Made by a program: the position numbers and the translations under genes
Assembly: GCF_002251945.1 (NCBI RefSeq)
Contig: NZ_NDHW01000084.1
Span: 21,742-85,741, forward strand
DNA from: Pseudanabaena sp. SR411
Lineage (GTDB): Bacteria; Cyanobacteriota; Cyanobacteriia; Pseudanabaenales; Pseudanabaenaceae
DNA: 64,000 bases
Direction of reading: 5' to 3'
The notes under the pieces: model-generated
Databases searched by the model: none
What the model saw: the letters and a program-made list of their open reading frames with translations, nothing else
Told to the model about the DNA's origin: nothing
Shown here: positions 34,656-44,364 of the stretch, piece after piece
Layout of the letters: every line of letters starts with the position of its first letter
Position numbering within the stretch: the stretch's first letter is position 1

Positions 34656-35163
34656 AAAACTATACTTGCATATACTCCTAATTAATATACCTTGTGTATC
34701 GCTACTGAAATATACCTTCTGTAACCTATTGGCAAGTCTATTAGTAATTTTTAGTAGTGAATTTTAAATCGGGACAGTGATTTTGCTAGTTTTTTAATTT
34801 TTTTCTAAAAATCATAGACAAAATATCTCACATAGAGTTATGATTGCTAATCGTGACTAAAAACAGAAACTGAGAGAAATAAGTCAAGAGCTTGCTTTCT
34901 TAAGTCTGAGTCATGCATTGGTATAGCGATCTAAAGAAACTTAAAAGTCTTTAACCTATAGCAACCAACCCAAGAGATTGTGTTTCTCACGTCTAGTAGT
35001 TAGGCTAGACATCTTCTGTAAGTCGTCTCGAAGTCCATTAAACAGCCTTCAAAACTCATACTTCTTACTAAGATCGAAACCGATCTCTTTTGAGCCTGTC
35101 AAAAATCGACAGACCTACGTCTGCGCGAAAATTTGAACGTCAAGCAAGCGGAGCTAAATTTTA
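34656..35163. other. Leader region of the ribosomal protein cluster
   Basis: About 500 bases between the composite repeat and rplC. It holds a partial AACCCAAGAG motif near 34969 after TATAGCAA, but no full palindrome. It should contain the promoter and any autoregulatory leader of the r-protein operon; I cannot identify either with confidence. Confidence 0.4.
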
Positions 35164-35805
35164 ATGACTGTCGGAATTCTCGGCACAAAACTTGGCATGA
35201 CCCAAGTATTCGATTCGGATGGCAACGCTGTTCCTGTAACAGTTGTTCTTGCTGGTCCCTGTACAATTACACAAGTTAAGACTGAAACCAAAGAAGGCTA
35301 TAAAGCTATTCAAATTGGTTACGGTAAGACTCGTGAAAAGCTCCTCAGCAAACCAGAGCTAGGACATTTGAAAGTGTCTGGCGCTGAGCCTGTAAAGCAC
35401 CTCCGTGAATATCGTCTCGATAACGTTAGTGATTTCACAATTGGTCAGACTCTAGACGTAAGTCAGTTCAAGGATGGCGACATCGTTGATGTGATTGGAA
35501 CTAGCATTGGTAAAGGTTTCGCTGGTTATCAAAAGCGCCACAACTTTGGTCGCGGTCCGATGGCTCACGGTTCTAAGAACCACAGACAACCTGGTTCGAC
35601 TGGAGCAGGTACTACCCCAGGTCGTGTTTATCCTGGTAAGCGGATGGCTGGTCGTCTTGGCGGTAAGCAAATCACCGTGAAGAAGCTAACTATAGTCAAA
35701 GTCGATGCAGCGAACAATGTGTTGCTAATTAAAGGAGCAGTCCCTGGTAAGCCCGGCGCATTGCTTAACGTCATTCCTACCGTAATTATCGGCAAGGCTA
35801 AATAA
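35164..35805 (+). CDS. rplC: 50S ribosomal protein L3
   Basis: 213 residues. L3 nucleates 23S rRNA folding near the peptidyl-transferase centre. [17 protein letters not shown] start and the loop segment [32 protein letters not shown] (read in parts) are diagnostic. It is the first gene of the cluster, as is usual in cyanobacteria where rpsJ lies elsewhere. GGAG lies upstream of the ATG. Confidence 0.98.
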   Translation: MTVGILGTKLGMTQVFDSDGNAVPVTVVLAGPCTITQVKTETKEGYKAIQIGYGKTREKLLSKPELGHLKVSGAEPVKHLREYRLDNVSDFTIGQTLDVSQFKDGDIVDVIGTSIGKGFAGYQKRHNFGRGPMAHGSKNHRQPGSTGAGTTPGRVYPGKRMAGRLGGKQITVKKLTIVKVDAANNVLLIKGAVPGKPGALLNVIPTVIIGKAK

Positions 35806-35871
35806 AGGCGCAAGTAAAGGCGCGAAATAGGGACTAAGTAGTTTGTTCGTGAGATCGAGAGAATATAAGTT

Positions 35872-36543
35872 ATGCCTACAGTAATAGATTGGACAGGGAA
35901 TGAGGTTGGTGAAGTAAGCCTAGAACTGCGCGTTGCTAAAGAAGCAAGCGCAAAAGGCTTGGTTCATCGCGCCCTCGTCAGACAGTTAGCCAATGCCCGT
36001 CAAGGCACAGCCAGCAGCAAAACTCGCGCTGAAGTTCGTGGTGGTGGTCGTAAGCCTTTTAGACAGAAGGGTACAGGTCGCGCTCGTGCAGGTTCGACAA
36101 GATCGCCTTTGACCCGTGGTGGTGGTGCAATTTTTGGACCTAAGCCTAGAGATTACGAAACCAAGATGAATCGCAAGGAGCGTCGTCTTGCTCTTCGTAC
36201 GGCATTTATCGGTCGTACAGCCGATTTAATTATCGTTGAAGATTTTGCCGTAAACCTTGCTCAACCTAAGACTAAGGAATTATGTCAAGCTCTTGAGCGT
36301 TGGGGTGTGACAGTTGGCAAAAAGACACTGATTATCACCGATCGCAAGGAAGAAAACATTGTTCTTTCTGCTCGTAATATTCAGAACCTACAATTGCTTG
36401 CGGCTGATCAGCTCAACATGTTCGACATTTTGAACTCTGAAAAAATTGTGGCAACTCGCTCAGCGATCGCCAGAATTCATGAAGTGTACGGTGGCGATGC
36501 AAAGTTAGCAACAGAGATCATTACGGTCGAAGATGCAGAATAA
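35872..36543 (+). CDS. rplD: 50S ribosomal protein L4
   Basis: 223 residues. L4 lines the exit tunnel by its extended loop ([30 protein letters not shown]). In E. coli L4 represses the S10 operon by binding its leader; whether that holds here is unknown. 66 bases after rplC. Confidence 0.97.
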   Translation: MPTVIDWTGNEVGEVSLELRVAKEASAKGLVHRALVRQLANARQGTASSKTRAEVRGGGRKPFRQKGTGRARAGSTRSPLTRGGGAIFGPKPRDYETKMNRKERRLALRTAFIGRTADLIIVEDFAVNLAQPKTKELCQALERWGVTVGKKTLIITDRKEENIVLSARNIQNLQLLAADQLNMFDILNSEKIVATRSAIARIHEVYGGDAKLATEIITVEDAE

Positions 36544-36571
36544 CGGAATCTAAGTAGAAGAAAGAAACACC

Positions 36572-36886
36572 ATGGCTAAGATCCCTACCGAATTCGATCC
36601 CCGTCGCTTGCCCGATATCATTCGTCGCCCTCTGCTCAATGAAAAGGCAACCCGACAACTTGAAAGCAACAAATACACATTTGATGTTTTTCATGATGCT
36701 ACTAAACCTGAGATCAAGGCAGCTATCGAAAGCCTTTTCTCAGTTACGGTCAAAAAAGTGAACACCCATAACCCACCCGCACAAGCGCGTCGGATTGGTA
36801 AGTTTGCAGGCAAACGCGCTCAAATCAAAAGAGCGATCGTCACCCTTGCCGAAGGCAGCAAAATTGATTTGTTCCCCGATGTATAA
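36572..36886 (+). CDS. rplW: 50S ribosomal protein L23
   Basis: 104 residues. L23 sits at the tunnel exit and docks trigger factor and [23 protein letters not shown] and the C-terminal [22 protein letters not shown] are typical. 28 bases after rplD. Confidence 0.97.
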   Translation: MAKIPTEFDPRRLPDIIRRPLLNEKATRQLESNKYTFDVFHDATKPEIKAAIESLFSVTVKKVNTHNPPAQARRIGKFAGKRAQIKRAIVTLAEGSKIDLFPDV

Positions 36887-36937
36887 GCACTAGCTTAAAA
36901 AAACCAGAGAACTGTTCTTTAACAAAACCAGACAATT

Positions 36938-37804
36938 ATGGGCGTTCGTGCATATAAACCGTATACCGCAAGTACCAGACAAACTGTTGTCTCGGACTTC
37001 TCGGAAATCACTAAGTCAGAACCCGAAAAGTCTTTAACAAGCCACGTCCATCGTAAAAGAGGACGCAATAACCGTGGTGTTATCACCAGCCGCAGACGCG
37101 GTGGTGGTCATAAGAGACTCTATCGGATTATTGATTTCAAACGCAATAAACGCGACATTATCGCTGAAGTAATTGCGATCGAGTACGATCCCAACCGCAC
37201 TTCTCGTATTGCACTGTTGCAATACGAAGACGGCGAAAAGAGATACATCCTTGCTCCCAAGGGAATCGCTGTTGGCAACAAGATTCAAGCAGGTACAAGC
37301 AATGTACCTTTTGAAATCGGTAACGCAATGCCATTGGTAAACATCCCTCTTGGTACGATTGTTCACAATGTGGAACTCGTCCCCGGTAAAGGTGGGCAAA
37401 TTGTGCGGTCAGCTGGTGCTGGCGCTCAAATTGCAGCTAAGGAAGGCGATTTCGTTACCCTCAAGCTTCCTTCTAGTGAAGTCCGTTTGATTCGCAAAGA
37501 TTGTTTCGCGACAATCGGACAAGTTGGTAACCTCGATCACAGCAACACCAGTCTTGGTAAAGCAGGTCGTAGTCGTTGGCTCAACCGTCGTCCGAAAGTC
37601 CGTGGTATGGTCATGAACCCCGTCGATCACCCCCATGGTGGTGGTGAAGGTTGCGCCCCTATCGGTCGCAGTGGACCTGTTACTCCTTGGGGTAAACCAA
37701 CCTTGGGTTATAAGACTCGCAAGAAAGGCAAACTTAGTGATGCTTTGATTGTTCGTCGTCGCCGCAAGTCCTCGAAGCGCGGTAAGGGCGGACGTAACGC
37801 TTAA
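36938..37804 (+). CDS. rplB: 50S ribosomal protein L2
   Basis: 288 residues. L2 supports subunit association and peptidyl transfer; the conserved His-rich loop is seen in [31 protein letters not shown] and [13 protein letters not shown] are also conserved. 51 bases after rplW. Confidence 0.98.
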   Translation: MGVRAYKPYTASTRQTVVSDFSEITKSEPEKSLTSHVHRKRGRNNRGVITSRRRGGGHKRLYRIIDFKRNKRDIIAEVIAIEYDPNRTSRIALLQYEDGEKRYILAPKGIAVGNKIQAGTSNVPFEIGNAMPLVNIPLGTIVHNVELVPGKGGQIVRSAGAGAQIAAKEGDFVTLKLPSSEVRLIRKDCFATIGQVGNLDHSNTSLGKAGRSRWLNRRPKVRGMVMNPVDHPHGGGEGCAPIGRSGPVTPWGKPTLGYKTRKKGKLSDALIVRRRRKSSKRGKGGRNA

Positions 37805-37867
37805 ATTTTTGCTTAGCGGCTACCTTGCAGTCGCCAAGCGCAAAGACTTATTTAGAGAGTACAAATT

Positions 37868-38146
37868 ATGACGCGATCGCTAAAAAAAGGTCCTTTTGTT
37901 GCTGATCACCTAATGACCAAAATTGAAAAGCTCAACGCCAAAGGCGAAAAGCAAGTTATCAAAACATGGTCACGCGCTTCCACTATTCTTCCTCAAATGA
38001 TCGGGCATACCATTGCTTGTCACAACGGAAAACAGCACGTTCCTGTATATGTCACGGAGCAAATGGTAGGACACAAACTCGGTGAGTTTGCACCTACTCG
38101 CACCTTCCGCGGTCATGCCAAGAGCGACAAAAAGGCTAAGAGATAG
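37868..38146 (+). CDS. rpsS: 30S ribosomal protein S19
   Basis: 92 residues. S19 binds the 3' domain of 16S rRNA with S13. [15 protein letters not shown] start and [17 protein letters not shown] are diagnostic. 63 bases after rplB. Confidence 0.98.
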   Translation: MTRSLKKGPFVADHLMTKIEKLNAKGEKQVIKTWSRASTILPQMIGHTIACHNGKQHVPVYVTEQMVGHKLGEFAPTRTFRGHAKSDKKAKR

Positions 38147-38164
38147 GTAGACAGGTAGTTAAAA

Positions 38165-38521
38165 ATGATCCTCGCCCAAAACGAAATCCCTGCCGTAGCC
38201 AAATATATTCGGATGTCACCCCACAAGGTGCGTCGAGTACTAGACCAAATCCGTGGTCGTAGCTACCGCGAAGCATTGATGATTCTTGAGTTCATGCCCT
38301 ATCGCTCCTGCGAACCAATTACGAAAGTATTGCGTTCTGCTGTAGCTAACGCTGAACATAACGCAGGACTAGATCCCGCATCTTTAGTAGTTAACCAAGC
38401 CTTCGCCGATATGGGACCTAGCCTCAAGCGCTTCCGTCCCCGCGCTCAAGGTCGTGCTTACCAAATCCGTAAGCCAACGTGCCACATTACGATCACCGTC
38501 AAACCATCAGAGGAAGAATAG
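38165..38521 (+). CDS. rplV: 50S ribosomal protein L22
   Basis: 118 residues. L22 lines the exit tunnel. [26 protein letters not shown] and the C-terminal hairpin [19 protein letters not shown] are conserved. Two bases separate its stop from the rpsC start, implying translational coupling. Confidence 0.97.
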   Translation: MILAQNEIPAVAKYIRMSPHKVRRVLDQIRGRSYREALMILEFMPYRSCEPITKVLRSAVANAEHNAGLDPASLVVNQAFADMGPSLKRFRPRAQGRAYQIRKPTCHITITVKPSEEE

Positions 38522-38523
38522 GT

Positions 38524-39270
38524 ATGGGTCAGAAGATTCACCCAACAGGGTTACGCCTCGGCATCACCAAGTCCCATCTTTCTCGTTGGTACGCTGATGT
38601 CAATCGCTACGGTGTCTTGGCTGAAGAAGACAGCAAAATCCGTAAGTTTATTGAAAAAACTTTGAGTAATGCTGGTATCGCTGAAATCCTGATTGATCGC
38701 AAAGCTGATCAAGTAGATCTCGAAATTCGCACAGCTCGTCCTGGAGTTGTTGTTGGTCGTGGTGGCGCTGGTATCGAGCAATTGCGCGTCGGATTAGTTA
38801 AGTATCTCGAACAAGACGGTTCCCTGAAAAAGACAGGTACTAGCCAAGTTCGGATTAACGTCACCGAAGTAACCAGAGTTGATGCGGAAGCGCCTCTCAT
38901 CGCTGAATACATCGCTCAGCAAATCGAACGTCGTGTTTCCTTCCGTCGTGTTGTTCGTCAAGCTATTCAAAGAGCGCAACGTGCAGGCATCGAAGGCATC
39001 AAGGTGCAAATCAGTGGTCGTCTTAACGGTGCTGAAATTGCGAGAACTGAATGGGTTCGTGAAGGTCGTGTTCCTCTGCATACATTGCGTGCGGACATCG
39101 ACTACAGCTACAAAACTTCCAGAACTATTTATGGTGTCATTGGCATCAAAGTCTGGATCTTTAAAGGCGAAATCATTCAAGGCGAAGAAGCTCCTGCTCC
39201 AGCCGCTCAACCCCGTCGTCGCCAGCAACGTCGTCCTCAATTTGAGGATCGTTCTAGCGCTGAAGGATAA
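38524..39270 (+). CDS. rpsC: 30S ribosomal protein S3
   Basis: 248 residues from the ATG at 38524 ([15 protein letters not shown]), two bases after rplV. It has a KH domain ([13 protein letters not shown]) and forms part of the mRNA entry channel. The C-terminal tail is rich in Pro, Ala, Arg and Gln. The longer in-frame extension into rplV is rejected. Confidence 0.98.
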   Translation: MGQKIHPTGLRLGITKSHLSRWYADVNRYGVLAEEDSKIRKFIEKTLSNAGIAEILIDRKADQVDLEIRTARPGVVVGRGGAGIEQLRVGLVKYLEQDGSLKKTGTSQVRINVTEVTRVDAEAPLIAEYIAQQIERRVSFRRVVRQAIQRAQRAGIEGIKVQISGRLNGAEIARTEWVREGRVPLHTLRADIDYSYKTSRTIYGVIGIKVWIFKGEIIQGEEAPAPAAQPRRRQQRRPQFEDRSSAEG

Positions 39271-39297
39271 ATTTCTGTCACCCTTAAGTTTTGAACC

Positions 39298-39711
39298 ATG
39301 TTAAGTCCTAAACGTACAAAATTTCGTAAGCAGCAACGCGGTCGGATGGCAGGTCCCGCTACCAGAGGAACTGAAATCAACTTTGGTGATTATGCCATGC
39401 AGGCTTTAGAACCTTCTTGGATTACCGCCCGTCAAATCGAAGCTGCCCGTCGTGCCATGAACCGCTACATCCGTCGCGGTGGCAAGATTTGGATTCGCAT
39501 TTTCCCAGACAAGCCCGTAACAATGCGTCCTGCTGAAACCCGTATGGGTTCTGGTAAAGGTGCTCCAGAGTTTTGGGTGTCAGTGGTCAAGCCCGGTCGC
39601 ATCATGTTTGAAGTTGCTGGCGTAGCCGAAGAAACTGCAAGAGAAGCTATTCGTCTTGCCGCAGCTAAAATGCCGATCAAAACCAGATTTGTTATCCGTG
39701 AGAAGGAGTAA
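39298..39711 (+). CDS. rplP: 50S ribosomal protein L16
   Basis: 137 residues. L16 organises the A-site elbow contact on 23S r[20 protein letters not shown] start and [20 protein letters not shown] are diagnostic. 27 bases after rpsC. Confidence 0.98.
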   Translation: MLSPKRTKFRKQQRGRMAGPATRGTEINFGDYAMQALEPSWITARQIEAARRAMNRYIRRGGKIWIRIFPDKPVTMRPAETRMGSGKGAPEFWVSVVKPGRIMFEVAGVAEETAREAIRLAAAKMPIKTRFVIREKE

Positions 39712-39715
39712 AGAT

Positions 39716-39919
39716 ATGGCACTCCCAAAAGTCCAAGAAACCAGAGAGCTATCTGATGATGAGTTGCAAGCTCAGATCTTGACCGTCAAGAAAGAGCTAT
39801 TTGATCTGCGCTTCAAGCAGGCTACTAGACAACCTGTCCAGCCCCATCAGTTCCAACATGCTAAGCATCGTTTGTCTCAACTGATGACCGTCGAACGCGA
39901 ACGTCAGTCCAGAGCTTAA
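39716..39919 (+). CDS. rpmC: 50S ribosomal protein L29
   Basis: 67 residues from the ATG at 39716, four bases after the rplP stop with AAGGAG upstream inside rplP. Two-helix protein at the tunnel exit; [15 protein letters not shown] is the family signature. Confidence 0.96.
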   Translation: MALPKVQETRELSDDELQAQILTVKKELFDLRFKQATRQPVQPHQFQHAKHRLSQLMTVERERQSRA

Positions 39920-39952
39920 GAAAGCTATTTACAAAACATAGGAATTTTAGCA

Positions 39953-40204
39953 ATGGCAGTTAAAGAAAAAGTTGGCGTTGTCGTCAGCGACAAAATGCAA
40001 AAAACGGTGGTGGTTGCGGTCGAAAATCGTACCTCTCACCCCAAATATGGAAAAATCGTGGTCAAAACTACCAAGTTCAAAGCCCACGATGAAGAAGACA
40101 AAACCCGTGAAGGCGATCGCGTCAAAATTCGGGAAACTCGTCCCCTCAGCCGTACAAAGCGATGGGAAGTTGTAGAGATTCTCTCATCTAGCTCGGAAGC
40201 ATAA
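39953..40204 (+). CDS. rpsQ: 30S ribosomal protein S17
   Basis: 83 residues. OB-fold protein binding the 5' domain of 16S r[20 protein letters not shown] and RIRETRPLS-type ending ([14 protein letters not shown]) are conserved. Three bases before rplN. Confidence 0.97.
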   Translation: MAVKEKVGVVVSDKMQKTVVVAVENRTSHPKYGKIVVKTTKFKAHDEEDKTREGDRVKIRETRPLSRTKRWEVVEILSSSSEA

Positions 40205-40207
40205 GCC

Positions 40208-40576
40208 ATGATTCAACAAGAGTCTTATTTAAACGTGGCGGATAATAGTGGGGCTAAAAAGCTGCTATGTATTCGTGTACTGGCTGGTGGTAACCGTGCC
40301 TTTGGCGGAGTTGGTGATGTGATTATCGCCACCGTCAAGGACGCAGCCCCTAACATGCCAGTCAAAAAATCGGATGTTGTCCGCGCTGTAATTGTTCGTA
40401 CCAGAGCATCGATCAACCGTGAAAGCGGCATGAGAATTCGCTTTGACGACAATGCCGCTGTAATCATTAACCAAGACGGCAACCCCAAAGGAACCCGCGT
40501 ATTTGGTCCAGTTGCGCGTGAGTTGCGGGATAAAAATTTCACTAAAATTATCTCCCTAGCGCCAGAGGTACTGTAA
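40208..40576 (+). CDS. rplN: 50S ribosomal protein L14
   Basis: 122 residues. L14 forms an intersubunit bridge and binds Rsf[20 protein letters not shown] and [17 protein letters not shown] are diagnostic. Its TAA overlaps the ATG of rplX by one base (TAATG). Confidence 0.98.
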   Translation: MIQQESYLNVADNSGAKKLLCIRVLAGGNRAFGGVGDVIIATVKDAAPNMPVKKSDVVRAVIVRTRASINRESGMRIRFDDNAAVIINQDGNPKGTRVFGPVARELRDKNFTKIISLAPEVL

Positions 40577-40959
40577 TGTCATTCAAGTCAAAACCTGCCT
40601 ATCGCGGCAACCGCAAGTCTTTTAAGATTCATGTCAAAAAAGATGATGTAGTTCAAGTAATTTCAGGAAGCTCTAAAGGAACCGTAGCAAAGGTGTTACA
40701 GGTTTTCCCTAAAGACAGCACCATCATTGTTGAAGGTGTGAATGTCAAGACCAAGCATGTCAAGCCTCAAGCTGATGGCGAGTCTGGACAAATCATCACT
40801 CGTGAGTTCCCGATCCACAGTTCTAAAGTATTGCTTTACTCTGAAAAGGAAAAGACCGCTAGCCGTTCTTGCTATACCTTTACGGATGATGGCAAGAAAG
40901 TAAGAATGTTGAAAAAGACTGGCGAAATCGTTGATTCCGTTAAGACTGAAAAGAAATAA
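40576..40959 (+). CDS. rplX: 50S ribosomal protein L24
   Basis: 127 residues, KOW domain ([17 protein letters not shown]) with [10 protein letters not shown]24 starts 50S assembly. The protein is at the long side for bacterial L24 (about 100-120) because of the Lys/Thr-rich C-terminal tail, common in cyanobacteria. Confidence 0.97.
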   Translation: MSFKSKPAYRGNRKSFKIHVKKDDVVQVISGSSKGTVAKVLQVFPKDSTIIVEGVNVKTKHVKPQADGESGQIITREFPIHSSKVLLYSEKEKTASRSCYTFTDDGKKVRMLKKTGEIVDSVKTEKK

Positions 40960-41007
40960 TTCTACACAACCTGACCAAGCCCAGGAAAACTCATCGAGGA
41001 AGATAAA

Positions 41008-41553
41008 ATGCTAACACCGTTTACCGAAGTCTATGCCAAACAGGCTGTTCCTAAATTAATGGAACAGTTCAAGTACACCAACATTCATCAAGTCCCCAAA
41101 TTTGAGAAAGTGGTGATCAATCGCGGTCTGGGTGAAGCTGCTCAGAATGCTAAGTCTCTAGAAGCTTCTTTGATTGAGATTGCGACGATCGCTGGTCAAA
41201 AGCCCGTGGTAACTAGAGCTAAAAAAGCGATCGCTGGTTTCAAATTGCGTCAAGGAATGCCCGTCGGCATGATGGTCACCCTCCGCCGCGATAAGATGAA
41301 TAACTTTTTGGATCGTCTGATCAACTTCTCCTTGCCTCGCATCCGTGACTTTCGCGGTGTTAGCCCCAAGAGCTTTGATGGACGTGGTAACTATACCCTC
41401 GGTGTCCGCGAGCAACTTATCTTCCCCGAAATCAGCTACGACAGTATTGAGCAAATTCGGGGGCTTGATATTTCCATCATTACCACTGCCAACACGGACG
41501 AAGAAGGACGTGCGCTCCTGAAAGCAGTTGGTATGCCCTTTAGAGAATCATAA
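41008..41553 (+). CDS. rplE: 50S ribosomal protein L5
   Basis: 181 residues. L5 binds 5S rRNA and contacts the P-site t[35 protein letters not shown] and [18 protein letters not shown] are conserved. 48 bases after rplX. Confidence 0.98.
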   Translation: MLTPFTEVYAKQAVPKLMEQFKYTNIHQVPKFEKVVINRGLGEAAQNAKSLEASLIEIATIAGQKPVVTRAKKAIAGFKLRQGMPVGMMVTLRRDKMNNFLDRLINFSLPRIRDFRGVSPKSFDGRGNYTLGVREQLIFPEISYDSIEQIRGLDISIITTANTDEEGRALLKAVGMPFRES

Positions 41554-41576
41554 GTAGATCGAATTAGGAGATAAGG

Positions 41577-41978
41577 ATGGCTACCAACGACACCATCTCG
41601 GACATGCTTACCCGCATTCGCAATGCAACACTTGCAAAGCATCAGACAACTTCCATTCCTGCCACAAGAATGACGTTGAGCATAGCCCGAGTGATGAAAC
41701 AAGAAGGTTTTATCGCAGATTTTGAAGAAACAGGCGAAAGTATCGACCGCGCTTTGGTCGTCGCCCTCAAGTATGAAGGCAAAAATCGTCAATCGATTAT
41801 TAAGCGCCTCAAGCGCGTTAGCAAACCTGGTTTACGGGTTTACTCGAACTCCAAAGAATTACCCCGTGTATTAGGTGGGATCGGCATTGCGATCATCTCC
41901 ACCTCTAAAGGGATCATGACCGATCGCGAAGCCCGTAAACAGGGTGTCGGCGGTGAAGTCCTTTGCTATATCTGGTAA
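41577..41978 (+). CDS. rpsH: 30S ribosomal protein S8
   Basis: 133 residues. S8 binds helix 21 of 16S r[21 protein letters not shown] and [21 protein letters not shown] are diagnostic. AGGAG lies just upstream. The last codons and stop (ATCTGGTAATTCAG) are repeated 23 bases downstream at 41993-42006. Confidence 0.98.
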   Translation: MATNDTISDMLTRIRNATLAKHQTTSIPATRMTLSIARVMKQEGFIADFEETGESIDRALVVALKYEGKNRQSIIKRLKRVSKPGLRVYSNSKELPRVLGGIGIAIISTSKGIMTDREARKQGVGGEVLCYIW

Positions 41979-42050
41979 TTCAGATCGTAAAGATCTGGTA
42001 ATTCAGGCTGTTAACTCAGCACATAACATTACAAGCAACGGAAAACAGAC

Positions 42051-42614
42051 ATGTCTCGTATTGGAAAACGTCCCATTCCTCTTCCCCCTAAAGTTGCGGT
42101 CTCGATCGTTGGGCAAGAGGTAACCGTCAAAGGACCTAAAGGAGAACTTAAACGGGTGTTGCCACCCACTGTGGAAGTTCTGCAAGAAGAAAACAACTTA
42201 GTTGTTAATCGTGCCAATGAATCTCGTCCTGCAAGGCAACAGCACGGACTTTTCCGCACCCTCGTTGCCAACATGGTCGAAGGTGTGTCCACTGGCTTTC
42301 AGCGTAAGTTGGAAATTCAAGGTGTTGGTTATCGGGCTAACTTGAACGGCAGCAATATTGTTCTGACTGTTGGCTATAGCCACACTGTTGATATTATTCC
42401 TCCTACAGGAGTTTCCCTCGCAGTTGAAGATGCCTCTGGCAAGAAAGTACCTCAAGGCACATTTATTGTTGTCGAAGGTATTGACAAAGAAATCGTTGGT
42501 AACTTAGCAGCCAAAATTCGAGCTGTACGTCCTCCTGAAGTATACAAAGGCAAGGGTATTCGTTACTTCGGTGAATTTGTCAGACGTAAGGCTGGTAAGA
42601 CTGGTAAGAAGTAA
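42051..42614 (+). CDS. rplF: 50S ribosomal protein L6
   Basis: 187 residues, two homologous domains. MSRIGKRPIPLPPKV and the C-terminal RPPEVYKGKGIRYFGEFVRRKAGKTGKK (read in parts) are diagnostic. L6 lies near the factor-binding site. 72 bases after rpsH. Confidence 0.98.
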   Translation: MSRIGKRPIPLPPKVAVSIVGQEVTVKGPKGELKRVLPPTVEVLQEENNLVVNRANESRPARQQHGLFRTLVANMVEGVSTGFQRKLEIQGVGYRANLNGSNIVLTVGYSHTVDIIPPTGVSLAVEDASGKKVPQGTFIVVEGIDKEIVGNLAAKIRAVRPPEVYKGKGIRYFGEFVRRKAGKTGKK

Positions 42615-42680
42615 AGCTAAGCTTTTTCTAGCTTCTTTATTTAATCTTCTTAATTTTTGTAATCTTCATATATAAAAAAC

Positions 42681-43046
42681 ATGAGTGCTAATAGTCGTAG
42701 ACAAGCAACCATAAGCCGCCATAAGCGAATTCGTAAGGGGATGTCAGGTACACCCGAACGTCCTCGCCTTGCAATTTATCGCTCTAACAATCATATTGTG
42801 GCGCAGGTAATTGATGATGTGGCTCAACATACTCTCGTTGCTGCTTCAACCCTCGAATCAGATGTTCGTGAGAGCCTCACCACTACAGCCAATTCTGAAG
42901 CTTCGGCTAAGGTTGGTGCATTGATTGCTGAAAGAGCGATCGCACAGGGAATTACCAAGGTTGTATTCGACCGTGGTGGCAACCTCTATCATGGAAGAGT
43001 CCAAGCTCTCGCTGAAGCTGCTCGCGAAGCAGGTCTCGATTTCTAA
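42681..43046 (+). CDS. rplR: 50S ribosomal protein L18
   Basis: 121 residues. 5S rRNA-binding protein; [20 protein letters not shown] and [26 protein letters not shown] (read in parts) are conserved. 66 bases after rplF. Confidence 0.98.
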   Translation: MSANSRRQATISRHKRIRKGMSGTPERPRLAIYRSNNHIVAQVIDDVAQHTLVAASTLESDVRESLTTTANSEASAKVGALIAERAIAQGITKVVFDRGGNLYHGRVQALAEAAREAGLDF

Positions 43047-43081
43047 ATCATCCAGCAGTGAATCAGTAGATAGAAATAAAT

Positions 43082-43696
43082 ATGGCTAAGAATAGAGAAT
43101 CAAGACCAGGTGGTGGTCGCGACAGTGGCAGCGGCGACAGTGGCGATAACCGCGATGAAAAACGCAAAGGTAAGCGCGATAGTAAAAAGAACGATCGCGC
43201 TCGTACCGAGAAAGAATCTGAATGGCAAGAACGGGTAGTCCAAATCCGTCGAGTCACCAAGGTTGTCAAGGGCGGTAAAAAACTCAGCTTCCGTGCGATC
43301 GTGGTCGTCGGTAATGAGAAGGGTCAAGTCGGTGTTGGTGTTGGCAAAGCTGCTGATGTTATTAACGCCGTCAAGAAAGGTGTTGCCGATGCTAGAAAGC
43401 ACGCGATCGACGTACCTTTGACCAAGAGCAATTCCATCCCTCATCCAACTAACGGAATTGGCGGTGGCGCTAAAGTGATGATTCGTCCTGCATCTCCAGG
43501 TACTGGGGTAATCGCTGGTGGCGCTGTCAGAACTGTACTAGAACTAGCTGGAGTCAAAAACATTTTGGCAAAGCAACTAGGTTCTAGCAGCCCTCTCAAC
43601 AATGCTCGAGCCGCAATTAACGCACTTTCAACCCTGCGTACCTTTGGTGAAGTTGCCAGAGCGCGTGGTATTACCCTTGAACAGTTATTTAATTAA
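43082..43696 (+). CDS. rpsE: 30S ribosomal protein S5
   Basis: 204 residues. The usual S5 core begins near residue 45 ([19 protein letters not shown]); before it is a highly charged Gly/Asp/Lys/Arg extension that is longer than in E. coli. [15 protein letters not shown] and [19 protein letters not shown] are conserved. S5 affects decoding accuracy. A small palindrome follows (43699-43725). Confidence 0.98.
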   Translation: MAKNRESRPGGGRDSGSGDSGDNRDEKRKGKRDSKKNDRARTEKESEWQERVVQIRRVTKVVKGGKKLSFRAIVVVGNEKGQVGVGVGKAADVINAVKKGVADARKHAIDVPLTKSNSIPHPTNGIGGGAKVMIRPASPGTGVIAGGAVRTVLELAGVKNILAKQLGSSSPLNNARAAINALSTLRTFGEVARARGITLEQLFN

Positions 43697-43698
43697 TG

Positions 43699-43725
43699 CA
43701 ATAACGGTGCTAAGCGCCGTTATTG
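43699..43725 (+). repeat. Small palindrome between rpsE and rplO
   Basis: CAATAACGGTGC-TAA-GCGCCGTTATTG with one T-G pair. Three-base loop and GC core as in the gene-end palindromes, but inside an operon. Confidence 0.6.
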
Positions 43726-43747
43726 TCAAAAGTGAAAAGGAAAAACT

Positions 43748-44191
43748 ATGAGAATTGACGATCTTCAGCCTCAAGAAGGCTCACAGCATCGCAAACGTCG
43801 TTTAGGACGTGGTATTGCCGCAGGGCAAGGTGCTAGCGGTGGTTTCGGTATGCGTGGTCAAAAATCTCGTTCAGGTCGCCCCACCAGACCTGGTTTTGAA
43901 GGTGGTCAAATCCCCCTTTACAGACGAGTACCCAAACTTAAGCATTTCACAATTGTTAATCCTAAACATTTCACAATTGTTAATCTTGATCAATTAAGCG
44001 AATTACCTAAAGGTACGGTAGTAACCCTTGAATCCTTAATGGATGCAGGCATTATTACTCAAAATGACGGTGTATTGCGCGTATTGGGTAGAGGTGATGT
44101 GAGTGTAGCGCTTACAGTTCGTGCTCATTCAATTACCACATCTGCCAAGGCTAAAATCGAAGCTGCTGGCGGCACTGTAGAAGTTGCCTAG
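43748..44191 (+). CDS. rplO: 50S ribosomal protein L15
   Basis: 147 residues. [39 protein letters not shown] and the C-terminal [14 protein letters not shown] are diagnostic. Residues about 74-89 read [16 protein letters not shown], a tandem duplication also visible in DNA (two 24-base units, 22 identical). Relatives carry a weaker version of this internal repeat, so homogenisation is likely rather than insertion. Confidence 0.97.
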   Translation: MRIDDLQPQEGSQHRKRRLGRGIAAGQGASGGFGMRGQKSRSGRPTRPGFEGGQIPLYRRVPKLKHFTIVNPKHFTIVNLDQLSELPKGTVVTLESLMDAGIITQNDGVLRVLGRGDVSVALTVRAHSITTSAKAKIEAAGGTVEVA

Positions 44192-44194
44192 TCA

Positions 44195-44245
44195 AAAAGA
44201 GAATATGTGGCGAAACGCTAAGCGTTTCGCCACATATTCTCTTTT
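44195..44245. terminator. Palindrome between rplO and secY
   Basis: Perfect 24-bp arms AAAAGAGAATATGTGGCG to AAACGC, loop TAA, then a T-rich run. It suggests that rplC-rplO and secY-adk-infA are separate transcription units, or that secY is reached by read-through. Confidence 0.8.
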
Positions 44246-44364
44246 GTTGTTTTTGGACAATGGGCTTCAGCCCCTTGTGACTCGACATCGCTTTACAATA
44301 TTTAAATATCTTAGGTTAGGCGATCGCTGCCTAACCCAATCAATAGCTTGAGGTAAGTGTAGTT

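Noticed and set aside
34892-34927. TTGCTT and TATAGC as the rplC promoter
   Set aside because: Spacing of 24 bases is too long; no better pair stands out.
38794-39304. Long frames on the other strand or other frame of rpsC
   Set aside because: Shadows of a strongly conserved ribosomal gene in biased codon use.
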